Assembly: GCF_017814275.1 (NCBI RefSeq) | Contig: NZ_JAGIYQ010000006.1 | Span: 149,705 to 213,704, forward strand | DNA from: Gottfriedia endophytica | GTDB lineage: Bacteria; Bacillota; Bacilli; Bacillales; Bacillaceae_G | Length of the DNA stretch: 64,000 nucleotides | Reading direction: 5' to 3' | Part shown: positions 44,786-53,787 of the stretch, piece by piece | How positions within the stretch are numbered: position 1 is the first letter of the stretch | How the letters are laid out: every line of letters begins with the position of its first letter | Translations under genes and position numbers: made by a program | Notes under the pieces: generated by a model | What the model saw: the letters and a program-made list of their open reading frames with translations, nothing else | What the model was told of the DNA's origin: nothing | Database searches by the model: none

Positions 44786-45357
44786 ATAAGGAGATGATTC
44801 CTCAAATCATTTCCCAACAATGGTTGTGAAAACTTCTTTTCAATTATTTTTATGTTGTATCTATTCCACAATTCATCTTCACTGATTACCCCAGTAGCAA
44901 GTGGGCTCGAAATACTTACACGTCCAGGACTGTAATCTCTGTACTTCTTATAACCCAAATAATATTGTGGATTCCCTATATCTAAAATAATACTTGTACT
45001 GTTACCTTCAATTACAGCATCTAATAATTCAATTCCATATTGATTTTCTTCAGTAAATAAAAAACTTGTAAGCTTATTTCCATTGGCTAAGCGTTCTTCC
45101 CATTTAATGTGTTTTCCACTTCCCTCATCAATGCCAATTCCTGCATACTTGCAAATGATCGTATCATCAATTGTATGTTGAATACCGTTGATTTCATAAA
45201 CTAAGTGGAATGGGAATTCACCGTATTTGTTTTTGGGTTCTGGTGGATTCGCTTCAAATTGAATACCAAAAAATAAAATAATCCAGGGCAATGTAAAGTA
45301 CCCTACAACTACACCTGCCAACAGCAGAGGCATGGCTATGATAAATTTTGATTTCAA
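44755..45357 (-). CDS. Membrane-anchored protein of unknown function, 200 aa
   Basis: TTG start behind GAGGGATAAT; N-terminal anchor MKSKFIIAMPLLLAGVVVGY and an extracytoplasmic domain (GEFPFHLVYEINGIQHTIDD, KYAGIGIDEGSGKHIKW). The last residues (NHLLIWILTLLNCQ) look out of character and coincide with the overlap to the next frame, suggesting a frameshift or fusion scar. No family recognised. Confidence 0.6.
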   Translation of the reverse strand: MKSKFIIAMPLLLAGVVVGYFTLPWIILFFGIQFEANPPEPKNKYGEFPFHLVYEINGIQHTIDDTIICKYAGIGIDEGSGKHIKWEERLANGNKLTSFLFTEENQYGIELLDAVIEGNSTSIILDIGNPQYYLGYKKYRDYSPGRVSISSPLATGVISEDELWNRYNIKIIEKKFSQPLLGNDLRNHLLIWILTLLNCQ

Positions 45358-45444
45358 ATTATCCCTCTTTTCTTAGCTCTTACAATGTAAATGCCTAAAT
45401 CCGATATATCACGTGAATTACATTTATAAATAATTAAAAGTCTT

Positions 45445-45478
45445 CCACTAAACTGCCCTTTACTTCAAGAAAAAGCAG
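45445..45478. repeat. Partial intergenic repeat (left module)
   Basis: CCACTAAACTGCCCTTTACT then AAAAAGCAG; right half absent. Confidence 0.45.
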
Positions 45479-45610
45479 AATTAAAGTTAATAAATAACCT
45501 AAATACTTTTTCATACTACCACTCCGTAACTATTAAACTATAAATGGAATAAAATATCCAAACCTTTTATCGGTATTTTCTAACCTTTTTCAACTATTTA
45601 ATCAAAGTGA

Positions 45611-45672
45611 TTATTCAACTAATGCATGCGTTAGTTCAATAACACGATCGACATTTTGTCGGTCTTTTTTAT
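45611..45672. repeat. Palindromic intergenic repeat, copy I
   Basis: TTCAACTAATGCATGCGTTA palindrome, followed by hairpin GATCGAC/GTCGGTC and a T run, reading as a plus-strand terminator. Confidence 0.7.
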
Positions 45673-45852
45673 TGTAGTTAACGATTTCTTTAGTAGAAAA
45701 ATCTGATGTGCTTTTTAATTATGGATTTTTATTGAGTAAAAAATATTGTGATAAATGTGGTTATAAAAATCAATTGTTGTAGTGGTAAATGAGGTCATAA
45801 AACACAATTACCTATTTACCTTAATTTTATAAGTTATATTTTGTTAAACAAA

Positions 45853-45890
45853 TAAAAAAAGACATTGGTAATTCTATATCCAATGTCCTT
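45853..45890 (-). terminator. Terminator of the decayed gene at 45906-46064
   Basis: GGACATTGG/CCAATGTC stem followed by seven T on the minus strand. Confidence 0.7.
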
Positions 45891-45905
45891 TTCATTTAGT
45901 TCACA

Positions 45906-46064
45906 TTACAGATTAATAAAGGCTCTTTTTGTAATTTTGGTTCGGAGGAAACCTGTTTTCTGTCCCGTGACCGATATAAAGGCCTCACAATCATCTTTGG
46001 CTCCTGAAACCTTTCCTTTAAATATCTCATCTGCTCTTAACGGAGAAACTTTAAGTACAGGTAT
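45906..46064 (-). pseudogene. C-terminal fragment of an unidentified gene
   Basis: Open minus-strand frame without start, IPVLKVSPLRADEIFKG, then a region with VTGQKTGFLRTKI, ending in a stop 16 bases before a terminator. In-frame stops lie directly upstream. The plus-strand frame over the same bases is its shadow. Confidence 0.45.
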
Positions 46065-46158
46065 TTATCCATGCACTGTGTCATCCATCATGATCTCTAC
46101 ATATTCTATTAGAAAATGCAATTTCTAATAGTGAAATTCAAAAATGAGGTGCTATATT

Positions 46159-46689
46159 TTGATTGATAAACTCATGTTTATCGCCCATCCCGATGATGAA
46201 TCGATTTTCGGGGGAGCGTCTTTATTAAGAGAACAAGGTTGGAAGGTCATATGCTTAACCAATGGCAATAACAGTATCCGCTCAAAAGAATTTCATAAAG
46301 CAATGAAAATGGTTGGAGCTTCATATGAAATATGGGACTATCCTGATATATATGGAGGAAGCTTTGATGTGCAGCTAGTCGGAAAGGATTTAAGGAAGAT
46401 CATTAGCCGTTATAGATCTAGTCGCATCGTCACACATAATCTTTGTGGTGAATACGGACATAACCAGCACAAATCACTCTCAAGGATTTTACATGATCAA
46501 GGACTTGATAATCTCTATGTCTTTGATACCTCAAACGATATCATTCCCTTCCACCTGCTTCAGAAAAAATTAAAACTTCTTTCTATCTATGAAAGTCAGA
46601 TGCACGTGATTGAAAAGTTAATGCCATATATTGTATATGAGAAAATCGTGCAGTATGATCAGTCAACTTGTTTTACAGAAGAAAATTAA
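46159..46689 (+). CDS. PIG-L/LmbE-family N-acetylglucosaminyl deacetylase
   Basis: About 176 aa. Zinc motif AHPDDE at the N-terminus and the second ligand region THNLCGEYGHNQHK. The start is placed at TTG 46159, eight bases behind GAGGTG, since the upstream ATG overlaps that site. Acts on N-acetyl-sugar substrates (bacillithiol-type or cell-surface sugars); the specific substrate is unknown. Shorter than BshB (about 235 aa), so not clearly bacillithiol. Confidence 0.85.
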   Translation: MIDKLMFIAHPDDESIFGGASLLREQGWKVICLTNGNNSIRSKEFHKAMKMVGASYEIWDYPDIYGGSFDVQLVGKDLRKIISRYRSSRIVTHNLCGEYGHNQHKSLSRILHDQGLDNLYVFDTSNDIIPFHLLQKKLKLLSIYESQMHVIEKLMPYIVYEKIVQYDQSTCFTEEN

Positions 46690-46771
46690 ATATATGGTTA
46701 TTCGTTTTATTCTGTTGCTCTTTGATATACTCATTTCGTGGCTTTATGCCTTGTTCACGACGTTTTTCCAT

Positions 46772-46836
46772 GTTGCAAGACGTTTCCTTTTGTTCTTCTC
46801 TGAAACGTCTTGCAACTAAACTGGGCTATTTTAGAA
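46772..46836. repeat. Strong hairpin fused to a partial intergenic repeat
   Basis: GTTGCAAGACGTTTC pairs perfectly with its complement (15 bp), then AACTAAACTGGGCTATTTTAG, the left module of the repeat family. Follows the PIG-L gene. Confidence 0.55.
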
Positions 46837-46910
46837 ACGTCTATTTCACTTTCTTATGAATAAATTATACAATTACAGTTTATATAATCAATCTTAACAG
46901 AAGTTAAAAA

Positions 46911-46944
46911 AAGGCAATCCTTTGGTGTAAAAAGGATTGCCTTT
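46911..46944. terminator. Bidirectional hairpin AAAGGCAATCC/GGATTGCCTTT
   Basis: Eleven-bp stem with A and T runs at both sides, in the 450-bp region between PIG-L and DUF4279 that has no gene. Confidence 0.75.
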
Positions 46945-47139
46945 CGCCTGTTTTATTACAATATACACTTTTTTATACATCGTTGATCTAACAGGCTTTT
47001 GAGAGATATTTGTCTTATAAAGATTTCTTCTTTTTTGTATAGAATCCTGTAGATTTGAAGAAATTGTGTCAAGTAATTCATAAATAAGAATTTATTCTAT
47101 TTCTACTTCTCCGAAAGATATGAACTTCAAATCTAATGT

Positions 47140-47484
47140 TTAATTCACTAACATTTGTAATATATTTGGGTTTAGTTCAAACCCCATTTGCCCTAAATTT
47201 GAACGAGCACTAAAGAAAATATATACGTTATGAATTTTGGAAATTTCATTAATATACATTTTCGATTTAGATAACTTTATTAAAAATTTTTCTAATACTT
47301 GATGTAAATCTTCATAACCATCATATTTAACTTTATAAGTCCATAAATCATCTTTCATTTTTCTTAATGAATTAATTAAACTACCTTTTTTCTTTATTTC
47401 AGTTGGAGTAACATTCAAGTTTGCTGTAATTCTATCAAAATCTAGTTTTTCATCCCTTATTATAAAACTAAAAAAACCTTTCAT
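47140..47484 (-). CDS. DUF4279-like protein, 114 aa
   Basis: ATG 47484 (MKGFFSFIIRDEKLD) behind AGGTG. Pattern FDRITANLNVTPTEIKKKGSL with W-T-Y-K-V-K and a helix LEKFLIKL, then VYIFFSARSNLGQMGFELN, fits the DUF4279 family, often found singly or as immunity-type neighbours. No toxin gene is beside it. Confidence 0.7.
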   Translation of the reverse strand: MKGFFSFIIRDEKLDFDRITANLNVTPTEIKKKGSLINSLRKMKDDLWTYKVKYDGYEDLHQVLEKFLIKLSKSKMYINEISKIHNVYIFFSARSNLGQMGFELNPNILQMLVN

Positions 47485-47572
47485 AGTGCACCTAATCCTC
47501 AAAGAGCTACCTGAATTAATGGCGGAATTGACAGGCACGTGGTCTATCTCCTCTTCCTTTCTTTAAAAAATA

Positions 47573-47614
47573 AGCTACCCAATTGTGACTGTAAAACGCA
47601 CAATTAAGGTAGCT
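47573..47614 (-). terminator. Terminator of the GH25 gene
   Basis: AGCTACC-x-CAATTGTG / CACAATT-x-GGTAGCT long stem followed by T-rich sequence on the minus strand, 18 bases after the GH25 stop. Confidence 0.75.
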
Positions 47615-47631
47615 AAAACTTAGTAACGAAT

Positions 47632-49701
47632 TCAATATGTTTTTAGGTATACGGTATTTGAATATCCACTATAAATTTTTTTCCCGTTTACTGTTCTATA
47701 GGCCCTGATTTTGAAGTAATACAGCTTGCCTTTCGATAGTTTAGTATTTGTAAAACTTAGAGTAGAACCCGATGTTAGAGTGACTACTTTCGTATATACG
47801 CCTTTATAGGACGTCGCCCTGAAAATTTCGTATCCGCTGGCTTCTGTCCCTCTATTCCACGTCAGTTTAATTGAAGTGCTGCTTGCTCTGGCTGCTTTTA
47901 GTCCGGTCGGTGCCGCAAGGACTGGAGTACCACTTACAATAGTCGAAAAGGAGCTATCAACCTTCGTACCATTCACCACTCGGAATGCACGAACTTTGTA
48001 ATAATACGCTCGGTTCGTTACCAAACTACTGTTTGTGTAAGAAGAACTGGATGTAGCGAGATAACTGTATGTCCCCGTTTTCGTAGTAGCCCGGAAAATT
48101 TCATAGCCTTGTGCTCCAGAAACAGCCCTCCAGGTGACTTTTACTTTACTGTAACCTGCTGAAGTGACTTTCACCCAACCCGGTACTGTCGTATTTTTAG
48201 CATAGCGTGCAGATAGGACAACAGCAAATTTTATCGGTGTTTGAAGATTGTATGGAACGGTATCCTTTGAACTTTTAAACCAGCCGACAAACGTATAACC
48301 TGTTCGAACTGGTGCTTTTACTGATGACGGTTTTGCCCCATAATTAACCGTTTGAGTGCTAAGGACATTGCCATCGTCATTTTTAAAGATAACCGGATAT
48401 TGGTTAATCTTATAAAGAGCAGTAATGGTTAAATCGGAAGTAGCATTGGTAAACTTCTGATCCCAGCCAGTAAAAGTATAACCAGTCCGGTTTGGATGTG
48501 CAGGTGCTGTAATCGGCATATTATATTTCACTTTTGAATCACTCAAAATGGTTCCATTATAGTCTTTGAAAATAATAGTATAGATTTTGGGTTCGTAAAT
48601 AGCCTTTACCGTAAGATCAGACGTTATCTTGTTAAATGCTTGATCCCACTGTAAGAAAGTATATCCATCCTTTGATGGATTTTGAGGTACACTGGCAGAT
48701 GAGCCATACGCGACCGTCTGAGTATCAAGGACCTTACCATCGGAATCCATGAACACTACTTTATATTGATTGATCTTATACTGGGCAGTTACCACTAGGT
48801 CTGATGTAACATTGCTGAAATTGATATCCCAGCCTGTGAATGTATATCCCGTTCTCTCTGGATTTACAGGAGGATTAGCAGCAGATCCATATCCAATCTG
48901 CTCAGTAGACAGGACCGTACCGTCCGCATCTTTAAAAACAACCTTATATGTCAGGTTACCCCTTAATGAATCGATTGACATTGGACCATAATCTAAATCT
49001 ACATTTCCCGATATTCCTGGGACTGTACCTTGGTCGTACTGCCAAGCTGTCCATTGGGTCCACCCGCCAACAGCTGGTGGTTGAGTAATGCCATAGCGTG
49101 CAATCCAAACGGGAAGATCTGAAAGCTTGCCACCAAAATCGTTGTACTGCTGTACAAACCATGCACCTGTGTAGACCATTACCCGGCGATTCGTCAGTGA
49201 CTTTACCGTATCGGTAAAAACTCTTGCCCAACTGGCTATTTCATCGGAAGTTAGCGTTCCAGTTGTAGCAGGTTGTTCTAAATCAAGAACAGGCATGATA
49301 TCTCCAAAATCGCCCATTCCTCCATTCGTCATCACATTGACGAAATACTGCGCTTCAGCTTTTGCATCGTCAGGGCTATATGGCGCACTCGGACTTGCAT
49401 AGTGGTAGGCACCAATAGGGAGCCCTGCTGCCCTTGCTCCCTGCACATTAGTCGAAAACATAGGGTCCGTATATGTTGTACCTTGTGAAGCCTTTGCATA
49501 GACGAAAGCTATACCTGAGTTTTTGACCTGCTTCCAGTCAATAGTTCCTTGCCATTTCGATACATCAATCCCTTTTAAATTGGCGCTTGTCGCTGGCGGC
49601 ATTACTCCAGACGCCCAAGCTACAGAATGGCTCGTTAGCAGAACGCTAATCAGCAGAACAACAGAAATAAACGAGCGCATCCACTTTGCTGCATGTTTCA
49701 T
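47632..49701 (-). CDS. Secreted GH25 lysozyme with InlB-type and fibronectin III repeats
   Basis: Protein of 689 aa behind GGGAGAG. Signal peptide (1-30, ending VAWASG); GH25 muramidase (about 42-250) with catalytic Asp/Glu in GIDVSKWQGTIDW and VLDLEQP and the substrate groove YAKASQGTTY; four Listeria-Bacteroides (InlB B/Flg_new) repeats (about 255-500), each ending GYTF..W; two fibronectin type III domains (about 505-689). It cleaves peptidoglycan outside the cell; repeats probably tether it to wall or surface polymers. Composition is more GC-rich than its neighbours, suggesting transfer. Confidence 0.93.
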   Translation of the reverse strand: MKHAAKWMRSFISVVLLISVLLTSHSVAWASGVMPPATSANLKGIDVSKWQGTIDWKQVKNSGIAFVYAKASQGTTYTDPMFSTNVQGARAAGLPIGAYHYASPSAPYSPDDAKAEAQYFVNVMTNGGMGDFGDIMPVLDLEQPATTGTLTSDEIASWARVFTDTVKSLTNRRVMVYTGAWFVQQYNDFGGKLSDLPVWIARYGITQPPAVGGWTQWTAWQYDQGTVPGISGNVDLDYGPMSIDSLRGNLTYKVVFKDADGTVLSTEQIGYGSAANPPVNPERTGYTFTGWDINFSNVTSDLVVTAQYKINQYKVVFMDSDGKVLDTQTVAYGSSASVPQNPSKDGYTFLQWDQAFNKITSDLTVKAIYEPKIYTIIFKDYNGTILSDSKVKYNMPITAPAHPNRTGYTFTGWDQKFTNATSDLTITALYKINQYPVIFKNDDGNVLSTQTVNYGAKPSSVKAPVRTGYTFVGWFKSSKDTVPYNLQTPIKFAVVLSARYAKNTTVPGWVKVTSAGYSKVKVTWRAVSGAQGYEIFRATTKTGTYSYLATSSSSYTNSSLVTNRAYYYKVRAFRVVNGTKVDSSFSTIVSGTPVLAAPTGLKAARASSTSIKLTWNRGTEASGYEIFRATSYKGVYTKVVTLTSGSTLSFTNTKLSKGKLYYFKIRAYRTVNGKKIYSGYSNTVYLKTY

Positions 49702-50087
49702 AGTCTCTCTCCCTTAAATCTGATATAAAATTATGTATTCTAGCAATCTAGTACCTTATGGGAAACCTACTAGTTTATATTTCTATCATACATAAGGGAT
49801 AGCATATGAGTAAATGTTGAATAATTGGTAATAACCCACAACACGGTCCAATATTTGGGTATGATTTTGAAGAGAGGAAAAAAGGAAAATCGATTAAATT
49901 AGTTATCGTTTCAGTACCAAGAATTTCAAAACCTCATTTACATATGATACGGTTCCCCGCTATTAATACTGATACATCCCTTACAATATGACTATCCTGC
50001 CATTTACTCCAATAAAAAAAGAGCACCAAAAAGGTACTCGTGGTATTAAACTATCGCATGCGTTAGTTGAACAAGAATAAGTGAATA
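49702..50087. other. Intergenic region upstream of GH25
   Basis: About 385 bp holding the GH25 promoter region and repeat copy K (49989-50076). I see no ORF with a credible ribosome binding site. Confidence 0.5.
49989..50076. repeat. Palindromic intergenic repeat, copy K
   Basis: GACTATCCTGCCATTTACT left module, AATAAAAAAAG, hairpin GAGCACC/GGTACTC, then AACTATCGCATGCGTTAGTT. Follows the 112-aa gene on the minus strand as its terminator. Confidence 0.75.
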
Positions 50088-50426
50088 CTACCCTTTAATA
50101 AAACACCTAAATTCACTTGGTATTTTAGGATTAGGAACAAATAATTTTTTTCTACAATACTCAAAGTCATTAAAATATATTTCGTGTCTAACATTTGAAG
50201 TAGTCCAATCAATTTCGCTTAACTCATTTACAACGATATAGTGTTCAAAGTCTTTGTCAATTTCAATTACTTGTAAAATATTCATTTTCACACCATAGTC
50301 AACTATATTCTTAATAGTATTTACGTTATAACCTAATTGATTTGTGAAAAATCCAATAATTGTACTGATTTGGGCATCTTCCTCAGCAATAAACATTAAG
50401 AATTCCAACAAATCTTTTTCATCCAT
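50088..50426 (-). CDS. Uncharacterised 112-aa protein
   Basis: ATG start behind AGAGGAG. Acidic N-terminal helix (MDEKDLLEFLMFIAEED), middle IIGFFTNQLGYNVNTIKNIV, beta-rich C-terminus. No family recognised. Confidence 0.65.
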   Translation of the reverse strand: MDEKDLLEFLMFIAEEDAQISTIIGFFTNQLGYNVNTIKNIVDYGVKMNILQVIEIDKDFEHYIVVNELSEIDWTTSNVRHEIYFNDFEYCRKKLFVPNPKIPSEFRCFIKG

Positions 50427-50501
50427 AAATAAACTCCTCTATATTAATTAAAGTAAACGAATTCTAAAATAGGAGAAATCACTGGCGGACAAGTACAAGT
50501 A

Positions 50502-50566
50502 TTATTGAACTAAAGCATGCGTTAGTTGAACATCATATTCGACTGTTTAGTCGGTTTTTTATTGCC
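50502..50566. repeat. Palindromic intergenic repeat, copy L (compact)
   Basis: TTGAACTAAAGCATGCGTTA, where left and right modules are fused, followed by hairpin CGACT/AGTCG and TTTTTT. Confidence 0.7.
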
Positions 50567-50655
50567 TTAAATGGCAGCAGTATAGGTAAGATGGAATATA
50601 TGTTTTATAGCATGTTTAATCTGCTATAACTTTTGTTATTTTAAAACTAATTGCT

Positions 50656-50916
50656 TCAGTAAAACATGCTATACCTTTTGTTATTTTTTTTAAAACTAAT
50701 TGCTCCAGTAAAATATGCTATACCTGGAATAAAATATTTTGCAATACTGTCACTGTTTTGTAGATAAAAGAACATTACCGTTGAAGAGAATAAAAAAAGA
50801 AAAATTGATCTAAACAAGATTTTGTAGAGCTTATTCTTAGCACTTCTACATATTCCATAAATAGATACCCCTATCGAAAATACAAAAAATAGCTTAAATA
50901 ATAGATCATAAGTCAT
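50656..50916 (-). CDS. Small membrane protein, 86 aa
   Basis: Start behind GAGGATTTACTCA; three hydrophobic segments. Directly downstream the sequence TTAAAACTAATTGCT-CAGTAAAA-ATGCTATACC occurs twice in tandem around the stop (50633-50711), a local duplication of about 55 bp. Confidence 0.6.
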   Translation of the reverse strand: MTYDLLFKLFFVFSIGVSIYGICRSAKNKLYKILFRSIFLFLFSSTVMFFYLQNSDSIAKYFIPGIAYFTGAISFKKNNKRYSMFY

Positions 50917-51134
50917 TGAGTAAATCCTCTTTTCTTTTACTTGGGTTTTCTTGATCTTTCACAATAATCCACACAGTACCAATTTTCTTGGATAGTACCT
51001 TTCCTTCTCTACATAATGATGGTCACTCCTCAAATAACACTTTATAAACAAACTACCATTGAGTTAATTTCAATTGAAATATTTCGAGATTTTATATAAT
51101 TATTTATTCGATTTATGAGTCGAAAAGTCCTTGC

Positions 51135-51211
51135 CTTATTCAACTAAACTGCCATTATGTTGAATAAAAGAAGCGATCTTCTAATGAAGTATCGCATGCG
51201 TTAGTTAAACT
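51135..51211. repeat. Palindromic intergenic repeat, copy M
   Basis: TTATTCAACTAAACTGCC left module and ATCGCATGCGTTAGTTAAAC right module around a variable centre, at the 3' end of the 68-aa gene. Confidence 0.7.
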
Positions 51212-51416
51212 AATTTTTATCCTTTTTAAAGAACCAAGAAGTAAAAAGAACAACCTCACTTATCAATAATCCAATCCCCATCCATTTAAAAAGATAAATA
51301 TTATTATGATTCAAATATAATTTCTTATTAACCATTAAGGCTAATAACATCCCTATAAATCCACCAGTTAAAATAAATAAATAGTGCTTACTCCTTTTTA
51401 GTAAGTATGTTTTCAT
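51210..51416 (-). CDS. Small membrane protein, 68 aa
   Basis: ATG 51416 (MKTYLLKRSKHYLF) behind GAGGTTAAGA; two hydrophobic segments separated by KKLYLNHNNIY. Family unknown. Confidence 0.6.
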   Translation of the reverse strand: MKTYLLKRSKHYLFILTGGFIGMLLALMVNKKLYLNHNNIYLFKWMGIGLLISEVVLFTSWFFKKDKN

Positions 51417-51480
51417 TCTTAACCTCACTCTGAATATTTTATAATATTTTATTTCTATGGCATTATAAAAATCCCCTTTC

Positions 51481-51514
51481 CTTATTCAACTAAACTGCCA
51501 AATAGTTGAATAAC
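51481..51514. repeat. Partial intergenic repeat (left module)
   Basis: CTTATTCAACTAAACTGCCA, then AATAGTTGAATAACA; last copy before the recombinase. Confidence 0.5.
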
Positions 51515-51652
51515 ACTCTTCCTTTTTACTAACTTTTATATTGCTCTCAAACCGTTGTGTAATAAAAAAATTTTTCCACATTTTTAAATTTATGTTAATG
51601 GAATTGTCAATAATGCTTTTGTAAATGTTTTCTATATTCGGAGGGATGGATA

Positions 51653-52491
51653 ATGCAATTATCAAAAGGATGGGAATGTTATTTAGATGATAAATTAATT
51701 GAAGGTTATTCTGAATTTACTTTAAAAGCCTATGCAATTCAATCGAATTTACTAATTAAGCATTTTGGAAATATTGAACTTTGTAATATTAATACTGAAT
51801 GTTTAAAATCATATCTAGTTAAAGTAAGCAAATCATTAAAACCATCAAGTTTAGGACATCGGGATAGATTTATTAAATCATTTTTTCGATGGGCCCATGA
51901 AGAAGGTTTTATTACCAAAAATCCATCATCTAAAATTAAAGAGCCAAAACCAGGAAAACGAATTCCAAAATTTTTAACAGAAAAGAAATTGGGCACTTAC
52001 GTGAAGCATGTATATCATCAAGGGAGCATGCGATTATTGAATTTATGTATTCGTCTGGCTGTAGAATAGGAGAAATTGTAAGATTAAATCGAAATGATAT
52101 TAACTGGTCTAATCACTCAATAATTGTAAGAGGGAAAGGGAACAAAGAGAGAGAAGTATATTTTAACATACGGTCCGAAATTTGGCTTTTTAGATACTTA
52201 AATAAACGAAAGGATAACGATCCTTCTTTATTTGTTACTGAGAGGAATCCTCACAGAATGAGTATCGCTCAAACACGTCATATAATAAAACAAGTTTCAA
52301 ATCGTTCTTTAATTAATAAAGATATTTGTCCTCATCAACTTAGACATAGTTATGCTACACATATGATGAATAATGGTGCTCCTTTGGAGGTAATTCAAAG
52401 TTTATTAGGTCATGAAAAAAGTGAAACCACAAAAATATATGCTGAATTAAGTGGGAAACTTAGAAAAGATCAATATTGTAAATACTTCTAA
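51653..52491 (+). pseudogene. Frameshifted tyrosine recombinase/integrase
   Basis: Two overlapping frames (51653-52069 and 52045-52491) together make an approximately 279-aa XerD-like recombinase: SAM-like N-terminal domain (EGYSEFTLKAYAIQS), then catalytic R (SGCRIGEIV), K (RGKGNKERE), H-x2-R (HQLRHSYA), H (LLGHE) and Y (KIYAEL). The frame breaks at about 51979-51990, in AGAAAAGAAATTGGG: adding one A restores HLREACISSREHAIIEF. All catalytic residues survive, so the lesion is recent, or is a sequencing error. It sits about 180 bp beyond the 3' end of ssrA. Confidence 0.85.
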
Positions 52492-52640
52492 AAAGAAAAA
52501 GGGCTATAGTAAATTTTATTTTACGTATAGCCCCAATATATACTATATATTTATTCTTTAAAGCCTCTTACAACAACTTACTGTATTTTTTGAAGCATAT
52601 CTTTGCCAATCTGGCAAAATTATGGTTCAAATCACACACA

Positions 52641-52673
52641 AAATAAAAAACCACCAACAGTATGTATTGGTGG
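52641..52673 (-). terminator. tmRNA terminator
   Basis: On the minus strand CCACCAA-loop-TTGGTGG and TTTTTT. The 5' arm includes the CCA end of tmRNA, so the terminator stem must be removed to mature the 3' end. Confidence 0.85.
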
Positions 52674-53027
52674 AGACGGTGGGAGTCGAACCCACGTCCA
52701 GAAATATCGGCACTTAAGCTTCTACGAGTGTAGTCATCGTATTCGTATTTCGCATACTATTCAGCCCAATGACAGGCTTCCTAGTAGCTAGTCTGGTTAA
52801 TCTCTTCCTTTCCCCTCAGACGGCGAGGTCCGGCGTAGCCCACTAATGAGTGAACCCCTCTAAGCTATGCACATGGGCGATACATAGGAGGAGCCTTTAG
52901 ATGCTATTAAGCAGCTAAAGCGAAATTGTTGTTTTTGCCAGTTATTGGCTTTGGCGTTTTAACGAGGCCGACCCCCTCGACTCGCAACTTAAGCTCGAAC
53001 TACCCCTGTCGAATCCGTAACGTCCCC
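52668..53027 (-). ncRNA. ssrA: Transfer-messenger RNA (tmRNA)
   Basis: About 360 nt. The 5' end GGGGACGTTACGGATTCGAC and 3' end GGTTCGACTCCCACCGTCTCCACCA-type tRNA-Ala-like domain (split here for length: T arm GGTTCGACTCCC, acceptor end GTCTCCACCA) are present. The tag reading frame ends GKNNNFALAA and stops at 52907-52909, followed by pseudoknot-rich sequence. Rescues stalled ribosomes with SmpB, whose gene lies just upstream. Confidence 0.97.
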
Positions 53028-53319
53028 ATATTAGAAATGCTTTATGAACTAGTTAAAGCTCATATCGCAAGACAACAATTTTCATATTGTCTTCTAAAGG
53101 ATGACTTACGAAGCAGAAACTATATCGAGTAGCGTACTGAACTGTTTTTCAAAGTTCAAATTGCCATCATTCAATGCTTCATGTTTTTGTGTTGCTAACT
53201 ACCTTACATGAGTTATTATAGCATATGCACAGGAACTTTCAATTAACAATTGTTACTAAATCATAAAAAGAATAGAAGTTTAACTAGTTTTATCCATTAA
53301 TTGAAAATGCCCGTACATT

Positions 53320-53787
53320 CTACATTTTTTGACGATCGCGGAATGCACGCTCAACTTCACGTTTTGCTTCTTTCTTCTTCAGATCATCACGTTTATCGAA
53401 TTGTTTCTTCCCTTTTCCTAAACCTAATAACAATTTAGCATAACCATTTTTTAAATAAACTTTTAAAGGAACAAGAGTGTATCCAGTTTCTTTAGTATAA
53501 CCAATTAATTTTACAATTTCTTTATTGTGTAAAAGAAGCTTTCTTGTTCTTAAAGGATCGTGATTGTAACGATTACCTTGTTCATATGGACTTACGTGCA
53601 TATTATGAAGCCACACTTCACCGTTTTGAACACGTGCGAAAGAATCTTTTAAGTTAGCTTTCCCAGCACGAAGCGATTTAATTTCCGTTCCTTGAAGAAC
53701 CATTCCCGCTTCATATGTTTCTTCAATAAAATAATCATGATAAGCTTTTTTATTTTGTGCAATAACTTTCCCAACACCTTTTGGCAT
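53320..53787 (-). CDS. smpB: SsrA-binding protein SmpB
   Basis: Protein of 155 aa from ATG 53787 ([20 protein letters not shown]) behind GAGGTGAAC; a longer frame is not supported. OB-fold motifs [20 protein letters not shown] and [18 protein letters not shown], and a basic C-terminal tail that enters the ribosome. Partner of tmRNA immediately downstream. Confidence 0.97.
   Translation of the reverse strand: MPKGVGKVIAQNKKAYHDYFIEETYEAGMVLQGTEIKSLRAGKANLKDSFARVQNGEVWLHNMHVSPYEQGNRYNHDPLRTRKLLLHNKEIVKLIGYTKETGYTLVPLKVYLKNGYAKLLLGLGKGKKQFDKRDDLKKKEAKREVERAFRDRQKM

Larger units (their letters stand above)
45358..46064. other. Gene-poor stretch with repeats and decayed fragments
   Basis: Contains a partial repeat (45445-45478), repeat copy I, a short open fragment ending SKKYCDKCGYKNQLL near 45725-45787 (plus strand, no start), and a minus-strand gene fragment with terminator (45853-46064). 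No intact gene. Confidence 0.5.

Noticed and set aside
45865..46128. 87-codon plus-strand frame
   Set aside because: Antisense of the decayed minus-strand gene and its terminator; no ribosome binding site.
48956..49231. 91-codon minus-strand frame inside the GH25 gene
   Set aside because: Out-of-frame overlap with the well-supported lysozyme domain.
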